From: Hyphomonas sp.
Lineage (GTDB): Bacteria > Pseudomonadota > Alphaproteobacteria > Caulobacterales > Hyphomonadaceae
DNA: 7,077 nt
NCBI GenBank assembly: GCA_024743015.1
Contig: JANSXJ010000189.1
Coordinates: forward strand, 1 to 7,077
Direction of reading: 5' to 3'
The number at the start of each line of letters is the position of its first letter. Positions within the stretch are counted from its first letter, which is position 1. The notes under the pieces were generated by a model. It ran no database searches. It worked only from the letters and a program-made list of their open reading frames with translations, and was not told where the DNA came from. Position numbers and translations under genes: made by a program. Positions 1 to 6,305 of this stretch are shown one piece after another.

Positions 1-264
1 ATGGTTCCGCGGGTTGCGATCGGTCAGTCCGTCTCGCTCGTCTCCGGTGTCCTTGGCAATGTACCTCTCACGGGAACGGTCTCGCGCATCGGCACGCTGG
101 TCGGGCGGCAGAGCGTAACCGCCGACGATCCGGCAGCCAACACCGATGCACGGATACTTCTGGTTACGGTCGCTCTGGACGAGACATCGAGCGCTCGCGC
201 CGCGGCTTACGTCAATCTCGAAGTCGTCGCCCGGATCGCAGTCGAAGCGGAAACAAGACAATGA
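1..264 (+). CDS. devB: ABC exporter periplasmic adaptor (DevB/HlyD-type membrane fusion protein), C-terminal fragment
   Basis: This is the C-terminal end of a membrane fusion protein that links an inner-membrane ABC transporter to an outer-membrane channel. Only 87 residues are in the window. The frame is open to the left edge, so the first ATG is probably an internal Met, and the membrane anchor, coiled-coil hairpin and lipoyl domain lie outside. What remains is the beta-barrel and membrane-proximal part: a segment like 'VAIGQSVSLVSG', then 'GTVSRIG', then a 'DPAANTDARILLVTVALD' stretch typical of DevB-type adaptors, ending in a 'YVNLEVVARI' strand. The stop codon overlaps the start of the permease gene (ATGA), which indicates translational coupling and a shared complex. 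The assignment rests on these short motifs plus the DevC/DevA genes that follow; a more general HlyD-family name would also be correct. Confidence 0.8.
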   Translation: MVPRVAIGQSVSLVSGVLGNVPLTGTVSRIGTLVGRQSVTADDPAANTDARILLVTVALDETSSARAAAYVNLEVVARIAVEAETRQ

Positions 265-1430
265 CGGCGTTCCTCTCACGCCTCCTGGGACGTCTGCCGA
301 TCGGATATCTGCAGCTCACGCATCATCCGGGCCGGCTGCTGGCCGCGCTGGCCGGCGTGGCCTTCGCCAATGTGCTCGTCTTCGTGCAGCTGGGTCTGGC
401 CGGATCGATGGCGGAATCGGTGGCCATTCCCTACCGGTTGTTCCAGCCCGATCTCCTGATCGTGTCGCCCGCCGAGTCCGAGACGCTGTCCGATGCCTCG
501 ACGCTCCCCCGGCAAAGACTGTTCCAGGCACTTGTGCATCCGGACGTGACAGACGGCACACCGATTTACATGAGCCGTTCGACCTGGCTTTCGGGACAGG
601 AGGCCTCATCCTCGATCCAGTTTTTCGGGGTAATGCCGGATGCGGGGGAATTTTTCCACGACGCGCTCGCCGCTCCCCTGATCAGACTTTCCCTGTCGGA
701 CACAGCGCTGGTCGATACGCTGACCCGCTTTGTGGACATGCGCAGCTTTGCGGCGGCGCATTCCGAAGCGCCGGTTCCGTTCGAAATGCAAAACCGCCAG
801 CTCGGTGCGGTAGGAACCGTGTCAATCGGCGGCGGATTTGGCGGCGACGGCGTGTTCCTCATCTCCGATCAGACTTTCTTCCGCATGTTTCCGCAGCGCA
901 GCTCTGCGACACCTAGTCACATCCTGCTGGCGCTTGCGCCCGGCGCCGATCCCGGGCGGGTCGCCGCGGAACTGGCGCAGCTCTACCCGCCAGACACGGT
1001 CCGCATCCGTACCGTCACCGAAGCGACGGACCAGGAAGTGCGCTACCAGATGACCGAACGCCCGACCGGTCTGATCTTTGCATTCGGTGTTGTTATCGGG
1101 ATCGTTGTAGGCATCGTTATCGCCTACCAGGTGCTGTCGGCTGATCACATCCGGGAGTATGCGACCTTCAAGGCCATGGGCTTCCGTCAGAGCTTTTTCG
1201 TCGGGATCATTCTGGAAGAGGCGATCATTCTTGCTGCGATCGGCTTCTGGCCCGGGCTGGCGTTTTCACAGCTCTTCTACCATTCGCTCGCCTATCTCAC
1301 GAACATCCCGATCTTCATGACGCCGGAGCGCGCTGTTGCGGTCTTGATCGGCACGATCATCGCTTGCTCGGTCTCCGGCATCCTGGCCATGCGCAAACTC
1401 GCCGCCGCCGAGCCGGCGGACCTGTTCTGA
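261..1430 (+). CDS. devC: DevC-type ABC transporter permease (FtsX/MacB fold)
   Basis: Inner-membrane permease subunit of an ABC exporter, 389 residues, close to the usual DevC length. The N-terminus 'PIGYLQLTHHPGRLLAALAG' followed by a hydrophobic stretch to about residue 45 is the characteristic DevC opening and gives the first membrane helix. Residues about 47-265 form a large extracytoplasmic domain ('QPDLLIVSP', 'RQRLFQAL'). Three further hydrophobic segments follow at about 268-292, 311-338 and 357-378, giving the four-helix FtsX/MacB topology. The 'EYATFKAMGF' stretch (about 299-308) is the cytoplasmic FtsX-family motif that contacts the ATPase. The start is fixed by the 4-base ATGA overlap with the adaptor gene, and the ATPase gene begins 7 bases after the stop. 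In cyanobacteria DevBCA exports heterocyst glycolipids; here the substrate is unknown, and the symbol denotes the family only. Confidence 0.9.
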   Translation: MTAFLSRLLGRLPIGYLQLTHHPGRLLAALAGVAFANVLVFVQLGLAGSMAESVAIPYRLFQPDLLIVSPAESETLSDASTLPRQRLFQALVHPDVTDGTPIYMSRSTWLSGQEASSSIQFFGVMPDAGEFFHDALAAPLIRLSLSDTALVDTLTRFVDMRSFAAAHSEAPVPFEMQNRQLGAVGTVSIGGGFGGDGVFLISDQTFFRMFPQRSSATPSHILLALAPGADPGRVAAELAQLYPPDTVRIRTVTEATDQEVRYQMTERPTGLIFAFGVVIGIVVGIVIAYQVLSADHIREYATFKAMGFRQSFFVGIILEEAIILAAIGFWPGLAFSQLFYHSLAYLTNIPIFMTPERAVAVLIGTIIACSVSGILAMRKLAAAEPADLF

Positions 1431-1432
1431 GG
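1429..1432 (+). promoter_or_regulatory. Ribosome binding site of the DevA-type ATPase gene
   Basis: A GAGG core overlaps the permease stop codon (TGA) and lies 5 bases before the ATG at 1438. It supports that start and indicates translational coupling of permease and ATPase. Confidence 0.6.
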
Positions 1433-1437
1433 CCTTC

Positions 1438-2130
1438 ATGTCAGACGTCGCCATCACAGTCAGCGGCCTCGACCATTACTTCGGCGAAGGTGATGCCCGT
1501 AAGCAGGCGTTGTTCGATGTGAACCTCGAAGTCGGCAGCGGATCACTGACCATCCTCATGGGGCCGTCGGGTTCTGGCAAGACCACGCTGCTGACCCTGA
1601 TGGGCTGTCTGCGCGAGGTGCATGCCGGAAGCGTCCGGTTGCTGGACCAGGAGTTGTTTGAATCAGACGAGATTACACGGATCGACATGCGTCGGCGCCT
1701 CGGCTTCATTTTCCAGGCCCACAATCTGCATGACAGCCTGACGGCCCGGCAGAATGTAATGATAGGTTTGCAGGTTCACGGCCGCGGCGATCCGGCACGG
1801 CACGGCGAGGCGGCAGATCACCTTCTGGACCTTTTGGGTTTGGGCGAGCGGCTGGACTACCTTCCGGGCAACCTGTCAGGTGGGCAGAAACAGCGTGTGG
1901 CCATCGCGCGGGCGCTGGTCTCAAACCCCAACATCATCTTCGCCGACGAGCCGACGGCAGCACTCGACAAGGTCAGCGGCCTTGCGGCGGTGCAGCTTTT
2001 CAAGGATCTTGGCCGTGCCCGCGGTACCACTACCGTCATGGTAACCCACGATCCGCGCATCCTCGACCTGGCGGACCGCGTGGTGACCTTGGAGGACGGC
2101 AGGGTCGTCATGGACCGAATACAGACGTGA
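1438..2130 (+). CDS. devA: DevA-type ABC transporter ATP-binding protein
   Basis: Cytoplasmic ATPase that powers the exporter, 230 residues, a complete single nucleotide-binding domain of normal length. All expected motifs are visible: Walker A 'GPSGSGKTT' at 42-50, Q-loop Gln93 in 'FIFQAHNL', ABC signature 'LSGGQKQR' at 146-153, Walker B 'IIFADEP' at 166-172 with catalytic Glu171, D-loop 'AALD' at 174-177, and H-loop His204 in 'VMVTHD'. 'FIFQAHNLHDSLTARQNV' is typical of the LolD/MacB/DevA branch of exporters. It follows the permease by 7 bases with a good ribosome binding site and is the last gene of the left-hand operon. No residue appears to be missing, so the enzyme should be active. LolD- or MacB-like exporters are the nearest alternatives, but the DevC-type permease next door favours DevA. 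Confidence 0.92.
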   Translation: MSDVAITVSGLDHYFGEGDARKQALFDVNLEVGSGSLTILMGPSGSGKTTLLTLMGCLREVHAGSVRLLDQELFESDEITRIDMRRRLGFIFQAHNLHDSLTARQNVMIGLQVHGRGDPARHGEAADHLLDLLGLGERLDYLPGNLSGGQKQRVAIARALVSNPNIIFADEPTAALDKVSGLAAVQLFKDLGRARGTTTVMVTHDPRILDLADRVVTLEDGRVVMDRIQT

Positions 2131-2380
2131 CAGTTGAGGGTGCGAGCGAAATACCAAGGCGTTGCTAATTTTGTCCCGGAACCTGATGAGGAAAAGTAGC
2201 GTATATGGAGAATGATTTTCCACCTGCATTAATGTCCGCCATGGACTCGGAGCGACCTGATGCGGTGCAGCAACCAGCGAGGAAATTAGTGCGTAGCGGC
2301 CGTCGCTCGCGGCCCATATCCGCCGTTGGCCTTGGACCCAGGCGCTACTGCGCAACTCTACCAAAGCAGTCTTTTGCAGG
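2131..2380. other. Junction between the exporter operon and the convergent GST gene; no convincing gene
   Basis: A 250-base non-coding stretch lies between the 3' ends of two convergent operons. No strong terminator was found: the best hairpin is a 5-bp GC stem, GGCCG at 2298-2302 with CGGCC at 2310-2314, without a T-run, and a 5-bp ACTGC/GCAGT pair lies near the GST end. The first part (2131-2199) stays open in the frame of the preceding ATPase and ends in a protein-like peptide before TAG. Open frames further on have no recognisable product and overlap the GST gene in antisense. The stretch is a candidate left boundary of the inserted four-gene block. Confidence 0.5.
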
Positions 2381-2989
2381 TCAGCCGGGCGACAATGCGA
2401 TCGCACGGGCAGTGGCGGGCCGGGCGACGTTGCGCTCGATCCATGCCATGACATTGGTGCAGCCGGTTAGACGCTCATCTTCCATCATCGGGGCCATACC
2501 TGCCCAGGCTACAGCAGCCATATCGGCAATGGAATAATCACCAGTGATGTAATCGCGACCTTCAAGCTGCTTGTCGAGAACGCCAAATAATCGCACGGTT
2601 TCGTTCATGTAGCGGGTCTCACCATAGGGCACCTTGTCCTTGAGGCCGCGAAAGTGGTTGGTCTGGCCCATCATGGGGCCCAGCCCGCCCATCTGCCAGT
2701 GCAGCCACTGTGTGACCGCCCAGCGGCCGCGCTCTGTATCGCCCCCGAATTTGCCCGTCTTTTCCGCCAGATATTGCAGGATCGCGCCCGACTCCATCAG
2801 ACTGATTCCCGTGTCGTGATCAACGATTGCAGGGATTTTCCCATTAGGTGAGATTTTGAGATATTCCGGTTCATGCTGTTCGCCTGTGCCGATGTTTACC
2901 CATTCGATCTCGTAGTCGAGCCCCATCTCCTCCAACGAGATGGCTATCTTGTAGCCATTGGGAGTGCCCCAAAGATATGCAGCGATCAT
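2381..2989 (-). CDS. Glutathione S-transferase family protein, YfcG/Ure2p-like (Nu class)
   Basis: Cytoplasmic glutathione transferase of 202 residues, slightly shorter than Escherichia coli YfcG at about 215. The N-terminal thioredoxin-fold domain (about 1-85) carries 'GTPNGYKI' with Thr9 and Asn11, 'NGKIPAIVD' with the cis-proline Pro53, and 'ESGAILQYLAEKTG' with the glutathione-contacting Glu66-Ser67. The helical C-terminal domain has 'QWLHWQMGGLGPMMGQ' (about 94-109), a hallmark of YfcG-like proteins, and the N-capping box 'YSIADMAA' (152-159). The Thr/Asn pair in place of a catalytic Tyr or Ser near the N-terminus suggests disulfide-bond reductase or peroxidase activity rather than classical conjugation, as known for YfcG. 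The gene overlaps the upstream reductase gene by 4 bases (ATGA), so the two are translationally coupled. A GAAGAG stretch about 8 bases upstream can serve as ribosome binding site. The physiological substrate cannot be read. Confidence 0.88.
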   Translation of the reverse strand: MIAAYLWGTPNGYKIAISLEEMGLDYEIEWVNIGTGEQHEPEYLKISPNGKIPAIVDHDTGISLMESGAILQYLAEKTGKFGGDTERGRWAVTQWLHWQMGGLGPMMGQTNHFRGLKDKVPYGETRYMNETVRLFGVLDKQLEGRDYITGDYSIADMAAVAWAGMAPMMEDERLTGCTNVMAWIERNVARPATARAIALSPG

Positions 2990-3993
2990 GTGTTTTTCTC
3001 TTCCAGCTTGTGCGTCTTGAGCGCCTCGGCCGATGCGATGAGGGCATCCTTGACCGGAATGAATTCAAAGCCGAACGTCCTCTCGGCTTTGGCTCCGGAC
3101 ACGGCCAGCGTGCGCCCGACGTTTCCGAGGACGCCTTTCACGTCCTTCGAAAACAGCGCCATGATCCGCAAAAGCCAGACAGGTGCCTCACGCCCTGGCG
3201 TCTTCAGGCTGGAGTCCGAGCTTTTGAGAATGTTGCCAAACTCAAAAAGGCTGTGCGTCCCGCTTGCGGCGGCAAAACGCTCGCCCTTGGTGGCATCCAA
3301 TGCGATGGCTGCCACATGCATCCGTGCCACGTCCCGCACATCCACGGCGACCATGTCCACGGGCGGGGCCATCGGCACCTTTCCAGTCATGAGTTGTTCG
3401 ACCAGTTCGAGCGATGCCCCAAAGCGCTCATCCATCGGCGGGCCAAAGACGGCGCCTGGGTTGATTGTGGTCAACGCGATCTCGGGGTTCTCGGCCACAA
3501 AATCCCAAGCCGCCTTTTCCGCCAGAGTCTTGGACGCTTCATAGGCCCCGACGGACGGATCGTCCGGCGTGGTCCAGTTGGTCTCATCTGACGGCGACAT
3601 CGTCGACTTGCCAGCCTGCTTGTAGATTGTCGCGCACGAGGAGGTGAGGATCACCCGATCGATCCCGGCCGCTTTCGCGGCGCGCAACGCGCGCAGCGTG
3701 CCATCCACAGCGGGGCGGATTAGATCTTGCGGATCCTTCGGCTCATTTAGCGGAAAGGGTGAGGCTGTATGCATCAGCACATCACATCCCTGCAATGCGT
3801 CCTGCCATCCCTCGTCCTTGGTAAGGTCCAAGGTCGCGAACTCCATTGTGGCATCAGGAAAGAGGCCCTTTAGCTCGTCCTTGCGCTTTTTAGAGCGCAC
3901 TGATGCCCGCACCTCGTATCCTTTCTGCAGCAATTCGCGCAGGATGTGTTTGGCGATGAAACCGGACGCTCCGGTCACGAATACTTTGGTCAT
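2986..3993 (-). CDS. NAD(P)-dependent extended SDR, dihydroflavonol-4-reductase/Gre2-like
   Basis: Cytoplasmic oxidoreductase of the extended short-chain dehydrogenase family, 335 residues, full length. The nucleotide-binding motif 'VTGASGFIAKHIL' gives the TGxxGxxA pattern at Gly8, Gly11 and Ala14. Basic residues Arg33 and Lys35-37 after the second strand favour NADPH. 'LDLTKDEGW' (56-63) and 'HTASPF' (75-80) are typical of the DFR/Gre2 branch. The catalytic residues are Ser118/119 in 'LTSSCATIY', Tyr151 and Lys155 in 'YEASK'; 'INPGAVFGPP' (178-187) closes the substrate pocket. Relatives reduce aldehydes or ketones such as methylglyoxal in yeast Gre2; the substrate here is unknown. It begins 46 bases after the DJ-1-like gene, with AAAGG about 9 bases before the ATG, and overlaps the GST gene by 4 bases, so the three are probably cotranscribed. 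Confidence 0.9.
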   Translation of the reverse strand: MTKVFVTGASGFIAKHILRELLQKGYEVRASVRSKKRKDELKGLFPDATMEFATLDLTKDEGWQDALQGCDVLMHTASPFPLNEPKDPQDLIRPAVDGTLRALRAAKAAGIDRVILTSSCATIYKQAGKSTMSPSDETNWTTPDDPSVGAYEASKTLAEKAAWDFVAENPEIALTTINPGAVFGPPMDERFGASLELVEQLMTGKVPMAPPVDMVAVDVRDVARMHVAAIALDATKGERFAAASGTHSLFEFGNILKSSDSSLKTPGREAPVWLLRIMALFSKDVKGVLGNVGRTLAVSGAKAERTFGFEFIPVKDALIASAEALKTHKLEEKNT

Positions 3994-4039
3994 ATGGGTT
4001 TGCCTTTATGTCGGGGGGAGCCGTATCGGCCGTGTCGCG

Positions 4040-4792
4040 CTATTCGGACAGCGCTTCGATCAGCAGATCAGATAACAGCCGCGTGCTGTGCTGCTGCTGG
4101 CCGGTAATCACCCGACCGTCGCGGATAGCAAACGGCGCAAGTGGGGCAGCAGACTCGAAGGTCGTCTTGGGGTTCTTTTTCGCCTCGGTCTCGATGGTGT
4201 ATTCGTTGACCGTCGTGCCGAGAGCCGCGTTCATCATTTCTTCTTCGCTGTCCGGATAGCCTGTCCATGTCTTGCCATCGGCCAGCAATGTCCCGTCACT
4301 GAGCGTTGTCCACAGCATCAGGCACGTGCCGTGGCAGATCATGCCGACGATCTTTCCGCTTTCGTAGAAATCCGCGATCAGCTTGTGCAACGCGGAGTCG
4401 TCCTTGAACGTGATCAAGGGGCCGCCGCCGCCAGCCACGCAGACCGCATCATACTGGCTGACATCGATGTCGGCGATGGAGAGCGTGTTCTCCATCAGCT
4501 TGCTGAAGGCTGCATGATGCTTGAAGCCTAATGTGATCAGGTCGTTGGGGTATTGCGTCATCTCGTTTTCAGGGTCGGAGAAGCCGTCGAATTCAACCTT
4601 ACCCCCTTTGGGTGAGGCGATGTCGACCGCGCAACCTGCCTGCATGAGATCGAAGAATGGTCCAGTCAGTTCCTCCGCGAAGAAGCCAACCGGAAAACCC
4701 ATGAGCGTGGCGGGGTTTGACACGATATAGAGCACCTTTGTGCCGGCGACGTCTGGGGAGGCCTGGCGGCGAATGATTTTGGATGTGGTCAT
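4040..4792 (-). CDS. DJ-1/PfpI family protein, Hsp31-like type 1 glutamine amidotransferase domain
   Basis: A 250-residue protein with the DJ-1/PfpI fold, in the Hsp31-like subgroup. 'VGFFAEELTGPFFDL' (35-49) supplies the conserved glutamate (Glu40 or 41), 'AGCAVDIASPKGGKVEFDG' follows (52-70), 'DAVCVAGGGGPL' (115-126) forms the strand and glycine turn before the active site, and 'GMICHGTCLML' (150-160) holds the nucleophile elbow with Cys153 and adjacent His154. The C-terminal 'VITGQQQHSTRLLSDLL' (228-244) is the family's closing helix region. Known relatives act as glutathione-independent glyoxalase III (methylglyoxal or glyoxal to hydroxy acids) or as chaperones and deglycases; no amidotransferase partner is present. 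It has no signal peptide, so it is cytoplasmic. It lies 68 bases after the AraC-type regulator and 46 before the reductase gene, in the same direction. The function is a family-level prediction. Confidence 0.87.
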   Translation of the reverse strand: MTTSKIIRRQASPDVAGTKVLYIVSNPATLMGFPVGFFAEELTGPFFDLMQAGCAVDIASPKGGKVEFDGFSDPENEMTQYPNDLITLGFKHHAAFSKLMENTLSIADIDVSQYDAVCVAGGGGPLITFKDDSALHKLIADFYESGKIVGMICHGTCLMLWTTLSDGTLLADGKTWTGYPDSEEEMMNAALGTTVNEYTIETEAKKNPKTTFESAAPLAPFAIRDGRVITGQQQHSTRLLSDLLIEALSE

Positions 4793-4860
4793 GAGGCTTC
4801 TCTGAGGTTTGTTGCGTTGACCTTAGTCTGGTGCCTTTGGCTGACCACGTCACCCGCATC
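4793..4860 (-). promoter_or_regulatory. Regulator-enzyme intergenic region, candidate operator for the AraC-type protein
   Basis: This 68-base gap between the regulator stop and the DJ-1-like start is the natural place for a promoter of the enzyme genes. It contains TGACC twice on the + strand (4818-4822 and 4842-4846), offset by 24 bases. The second copy sits in a short palindrome, TGAC-CAC-GTCA (4842-4852). AGAGAAG, about 5 bases before the ATG, is a plausible ribosome binding site. AraC-family proteins commonly bind paired direct repeats, but these are short and could be chance. No clear -35/-10 pair was found. Confidence 0.25.
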
Positions 4861-5901
4861 TTACGCCAGTTTACTTGCTTCTTGCGCCATCTGGGCATTA
4901 AGCAGCTGCGCTTCGCGCCAAGCCTCCGGTGTTGAATCCGTCCAACGCCGAAAGGCCCGAAAAAAGGAATTGGGATCCTCAAAGCCGAGAAGGAAGCTGA
5001 CTTCGGAGGCACCGAGGTTCGTATTCTTCAGATAATGCTGCGCCAGTCGTTCGCGCGCAGAATTGAGGACTTCCAACCAGGATGTACCTTCTTGTGACAA
5101 ATGCCGTTGCAGGGATCGCGTGCTCACGGCTAATTCCCTTGCCACGTCATCGATGTGCGTCCGCCCGCTTGGAAGCAACTCCAGCAAAGCGTTTTCGACC
5201 CGGGCGCGTATGCTGAGTTCCTGGCGGGCATCATCCATGCGACGGCGCAGGGCGGGTTCAAAAAACTTCCACATCTGATCATCATGCGTAAGGAAAGGCC
5301 GCCTAGCATCGATTGGGTCGAGTACAAAAGATGTGGTGGGGCCTATTTCTATTGGACATCCGAACCAGTCTTCGAAAGCTGACGTGTCCTGCAGTCTTGC
5401 CGTCAGGAAAACCACCCGAGGCTTTACATAAATGCGTGTAGCACGACGAAGGAGGTTCACCAGAAAGACAACTTCCGTTGCAGCAGGCGTGACCGGCATG
5501 TCGGGGCGGTATTTGCATTTGTATTCAAACCGGGTGCCATTGGATTGCTCGTCGACGACGAGGCTGAAAGCCCCGACAAGGCGTTTGAATTCGCCGAGCC
5601 GCTGTCCGGCTATAGTGATGTTTGGGGCACAGATGGCTGAGAAGAAGGCAGGATCGAAATATTCGCTCGCCTCTATCTGCCCAAGTTTCAGAGGGAGCGT
5701 GGGACACTGCGCTTCGATGTCAAAACTCTCCCAGAGGGCGTAGAACTCATCAAGCGTTATGCGTGATCCTTCTCCGTCCAAAAGTCCGCCAGGCAGGCCT
5801 GCGCGACGGAGAACAGCAATGGCGCTAAGGCCGAGATCGGCCAGCATTAATCGCCAGACTTTTCCCACATGTACGGTCGGTTGGTCGGAAAATCGCCGCA
5901 T
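4861..5901 (-). CDS. AraC-family transcriptional regulator with arabinose_bd-type N-terminal domain
   Basis: DNA-binding regulator of 346 residues. The N-terminal part (about 20-205) resembles the arabinose_bd-type sensor domain found in OruR/ArgR-like and related AraC proteins, with 'LSAIAVLRRAGLP' near its start and 'FEDWFGCPIEIG' near residue 176. The C-terminal AraC domain (about 245-332) has two helix-turn-helix units: 'DDVARELAVSTRSLQRHL' (251-268) and 'ASEVSFLLGFEDPNSFFRAF' (298-317). The second is the highly conserved AraC signature, followed by 'TPEAWRE'. The reading frame is open back to an ATG at 6012, but the start at 5901 is preferred because GGAGGA lies 4 bases before it and family similarity begins just after it. 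It lies upstream of the three enzyme genes in the same direction, so it is the probable local regulator, perhaps sensing the toxic substrate or its product. The effector is unknown. Confidence 0.9.
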   Translation of the reverse strand: MRRFSDQPTVHVGKVWRLMLADLGLSAIAVLRRAGLPGGLLDGEGSRITLDEFYALWESFDIEAQCPTLPLKLGQIEASEYFDPAFFSAICAPNITIAGQRLGEFKRLVGAFSLVVDEQSNGTRFEYKCKYRPDMPVTPAATEVVFLVNLLRRATRIYVKPRVVFLTARLQDTSAFEDWFGCPIEIGPTTSFVLDPIDARRPFLTHDDQMWKFFEPALRRRMDDARQELSIRARVENALLELLPSGRTHIDDVARELAVSTRSLQRHLSQEGTSWLEVLNSARERLAQHYLKNTNLGASEVSFLLGFEDPNSFFRAFRRWTDSTPEAWREAQLLNAQMAQEASKLA

Positions 5902-5905
5902 AGGT

Positions 5906-5911
5906 TCCTCC
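5906..5911 (-). promoter_or_regulatory. Ribosome binding site that fixes the start of the AraC-type gene
   Basis: On the minus strand GGAGGA is followed by ACCT and the ATG at 5901. This is close to the ideal Shine-Dalgarno sequence and decides for this start over the in-frame ATG at 6012. Confidence 0.75.
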
Positions 5912-6293
5912 AGTGCTCGACAGATACAGTGAAGAAAGTGTGCAGCCAAATGCTCTTCGCGCCAGGCTACTTGCCGATTGCGCCAGAATCGTGCACGCCA
6001 ACCGCATAGCATCCGTCAATTTTCGACTCGGTTCCAAGTCATCGCCTCAGATAAGAATCAGCGTTGATGATCCATCGAATGCCGGCTTCCTCTGGCAGCA
6101 TACCGAGGCGCTGCCTGGGCTGCGAACGCCCTCTTTCCGCCCAAAACGTCACATTAAGCGCAGATCCTAAGGGCGGCTTTGGGGATTTCCTGAGACAAGC
6201 CCTGACGGCCGTGCCCGGCCGATATCAGTCACAGGTTGCCGCCCACGCCGACCGTTGGAATCCTTGATCGCAGACTTGGCAACGAGGCACGTC

Positions 6294-6300
6294 GGAAGGA
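6294..6300 (+). promoter_or_regulatory. Ribosome binding site of the alpha/beta hydrolase gene
   Basis: GGAAGGA lies 5 bases before the ATG at 6306. It supports that start over the in-frame ATG at 6321. Confidence 0.65.
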
Positions 6301-6305
6301 CGAAC

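Larger units (their letters stand above)
5902..6305. other. Divergent intergenic region between the AraC-type gene and the hydrolase gene
   Basis: A 404-base stretch between two divergent genes, which should carry promoters for both. No coding region is supported: the open frames here are short, lack ribosome binding sites and give no recognisable protein. For the regulator, a TTGACG on the minus strand (6014-6019) resembles a -35 box but has no good -10 partner. No convincing promoter was seen for the hydrolase. A small GC stem, CGGCC with GGCCG, lies near 6207-6222 and is not followed by a T-run. The stretch is the candidate right boundary of the four-gene block; no repeat shared with the left junction longer than about 8 bases was noticed by eye. 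Confidence 0.45.

Noticed and set aside
146..916. Long + strand open frame overlapping the adaptor and permease genes
   Set aside because: It is an Arg/Ala/Pro-rich shadow of the permease gene in another frame, a usual effect of GC-rich coding DNA.
2298..2314. GC-rich hairpin as a terminator for the convergent operons
   Set aside because: The stem is only 5 bp with a 7-base loop and no T-run on either strand.
1921..2454. Minus-strand open frame of 177 codons covering the end of the ATPase gene and the junction
   Set aside because: It runs antisense to the Walker B end of the ATPase and into the GST gene in another frame, with no domain recognisable.
2873..3591. Two long + strand open frames antisense to the reductase gene
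   Set aside because: The minus-strand reductase has every SDR motif in place; the antisense products have no recognisable domain and no ribosome binding site.
4088..4531. Plus-strand open frame of 147 codons antisense to the DJ-1-like gene
   Set aside because: It is the mirror of conserved DJ-1 coding sequence, with no recognisable product.
4599..5012. Minus-strand open frame bridging the regulator and the DJ-1-like gene
   Set aside because: It is out of frame with both conserved genes and crosses their gap; the product has no domain.
5902..6012. N-terminal extension of the AraC-type protein from an ATG at 6012
   Set aside because: The added 37 residues have no family resemblance, no good ribosome binding site is near 6012, and GGAGGA sits just before the ATG at 5901.
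6014..6019. TTGACG on the minus strand as the -35 box of the regulator promoter
   Set aside because: No sequence resembling a -10 box lies 16-18 bases downstream, so the site is not listed as a promoter.
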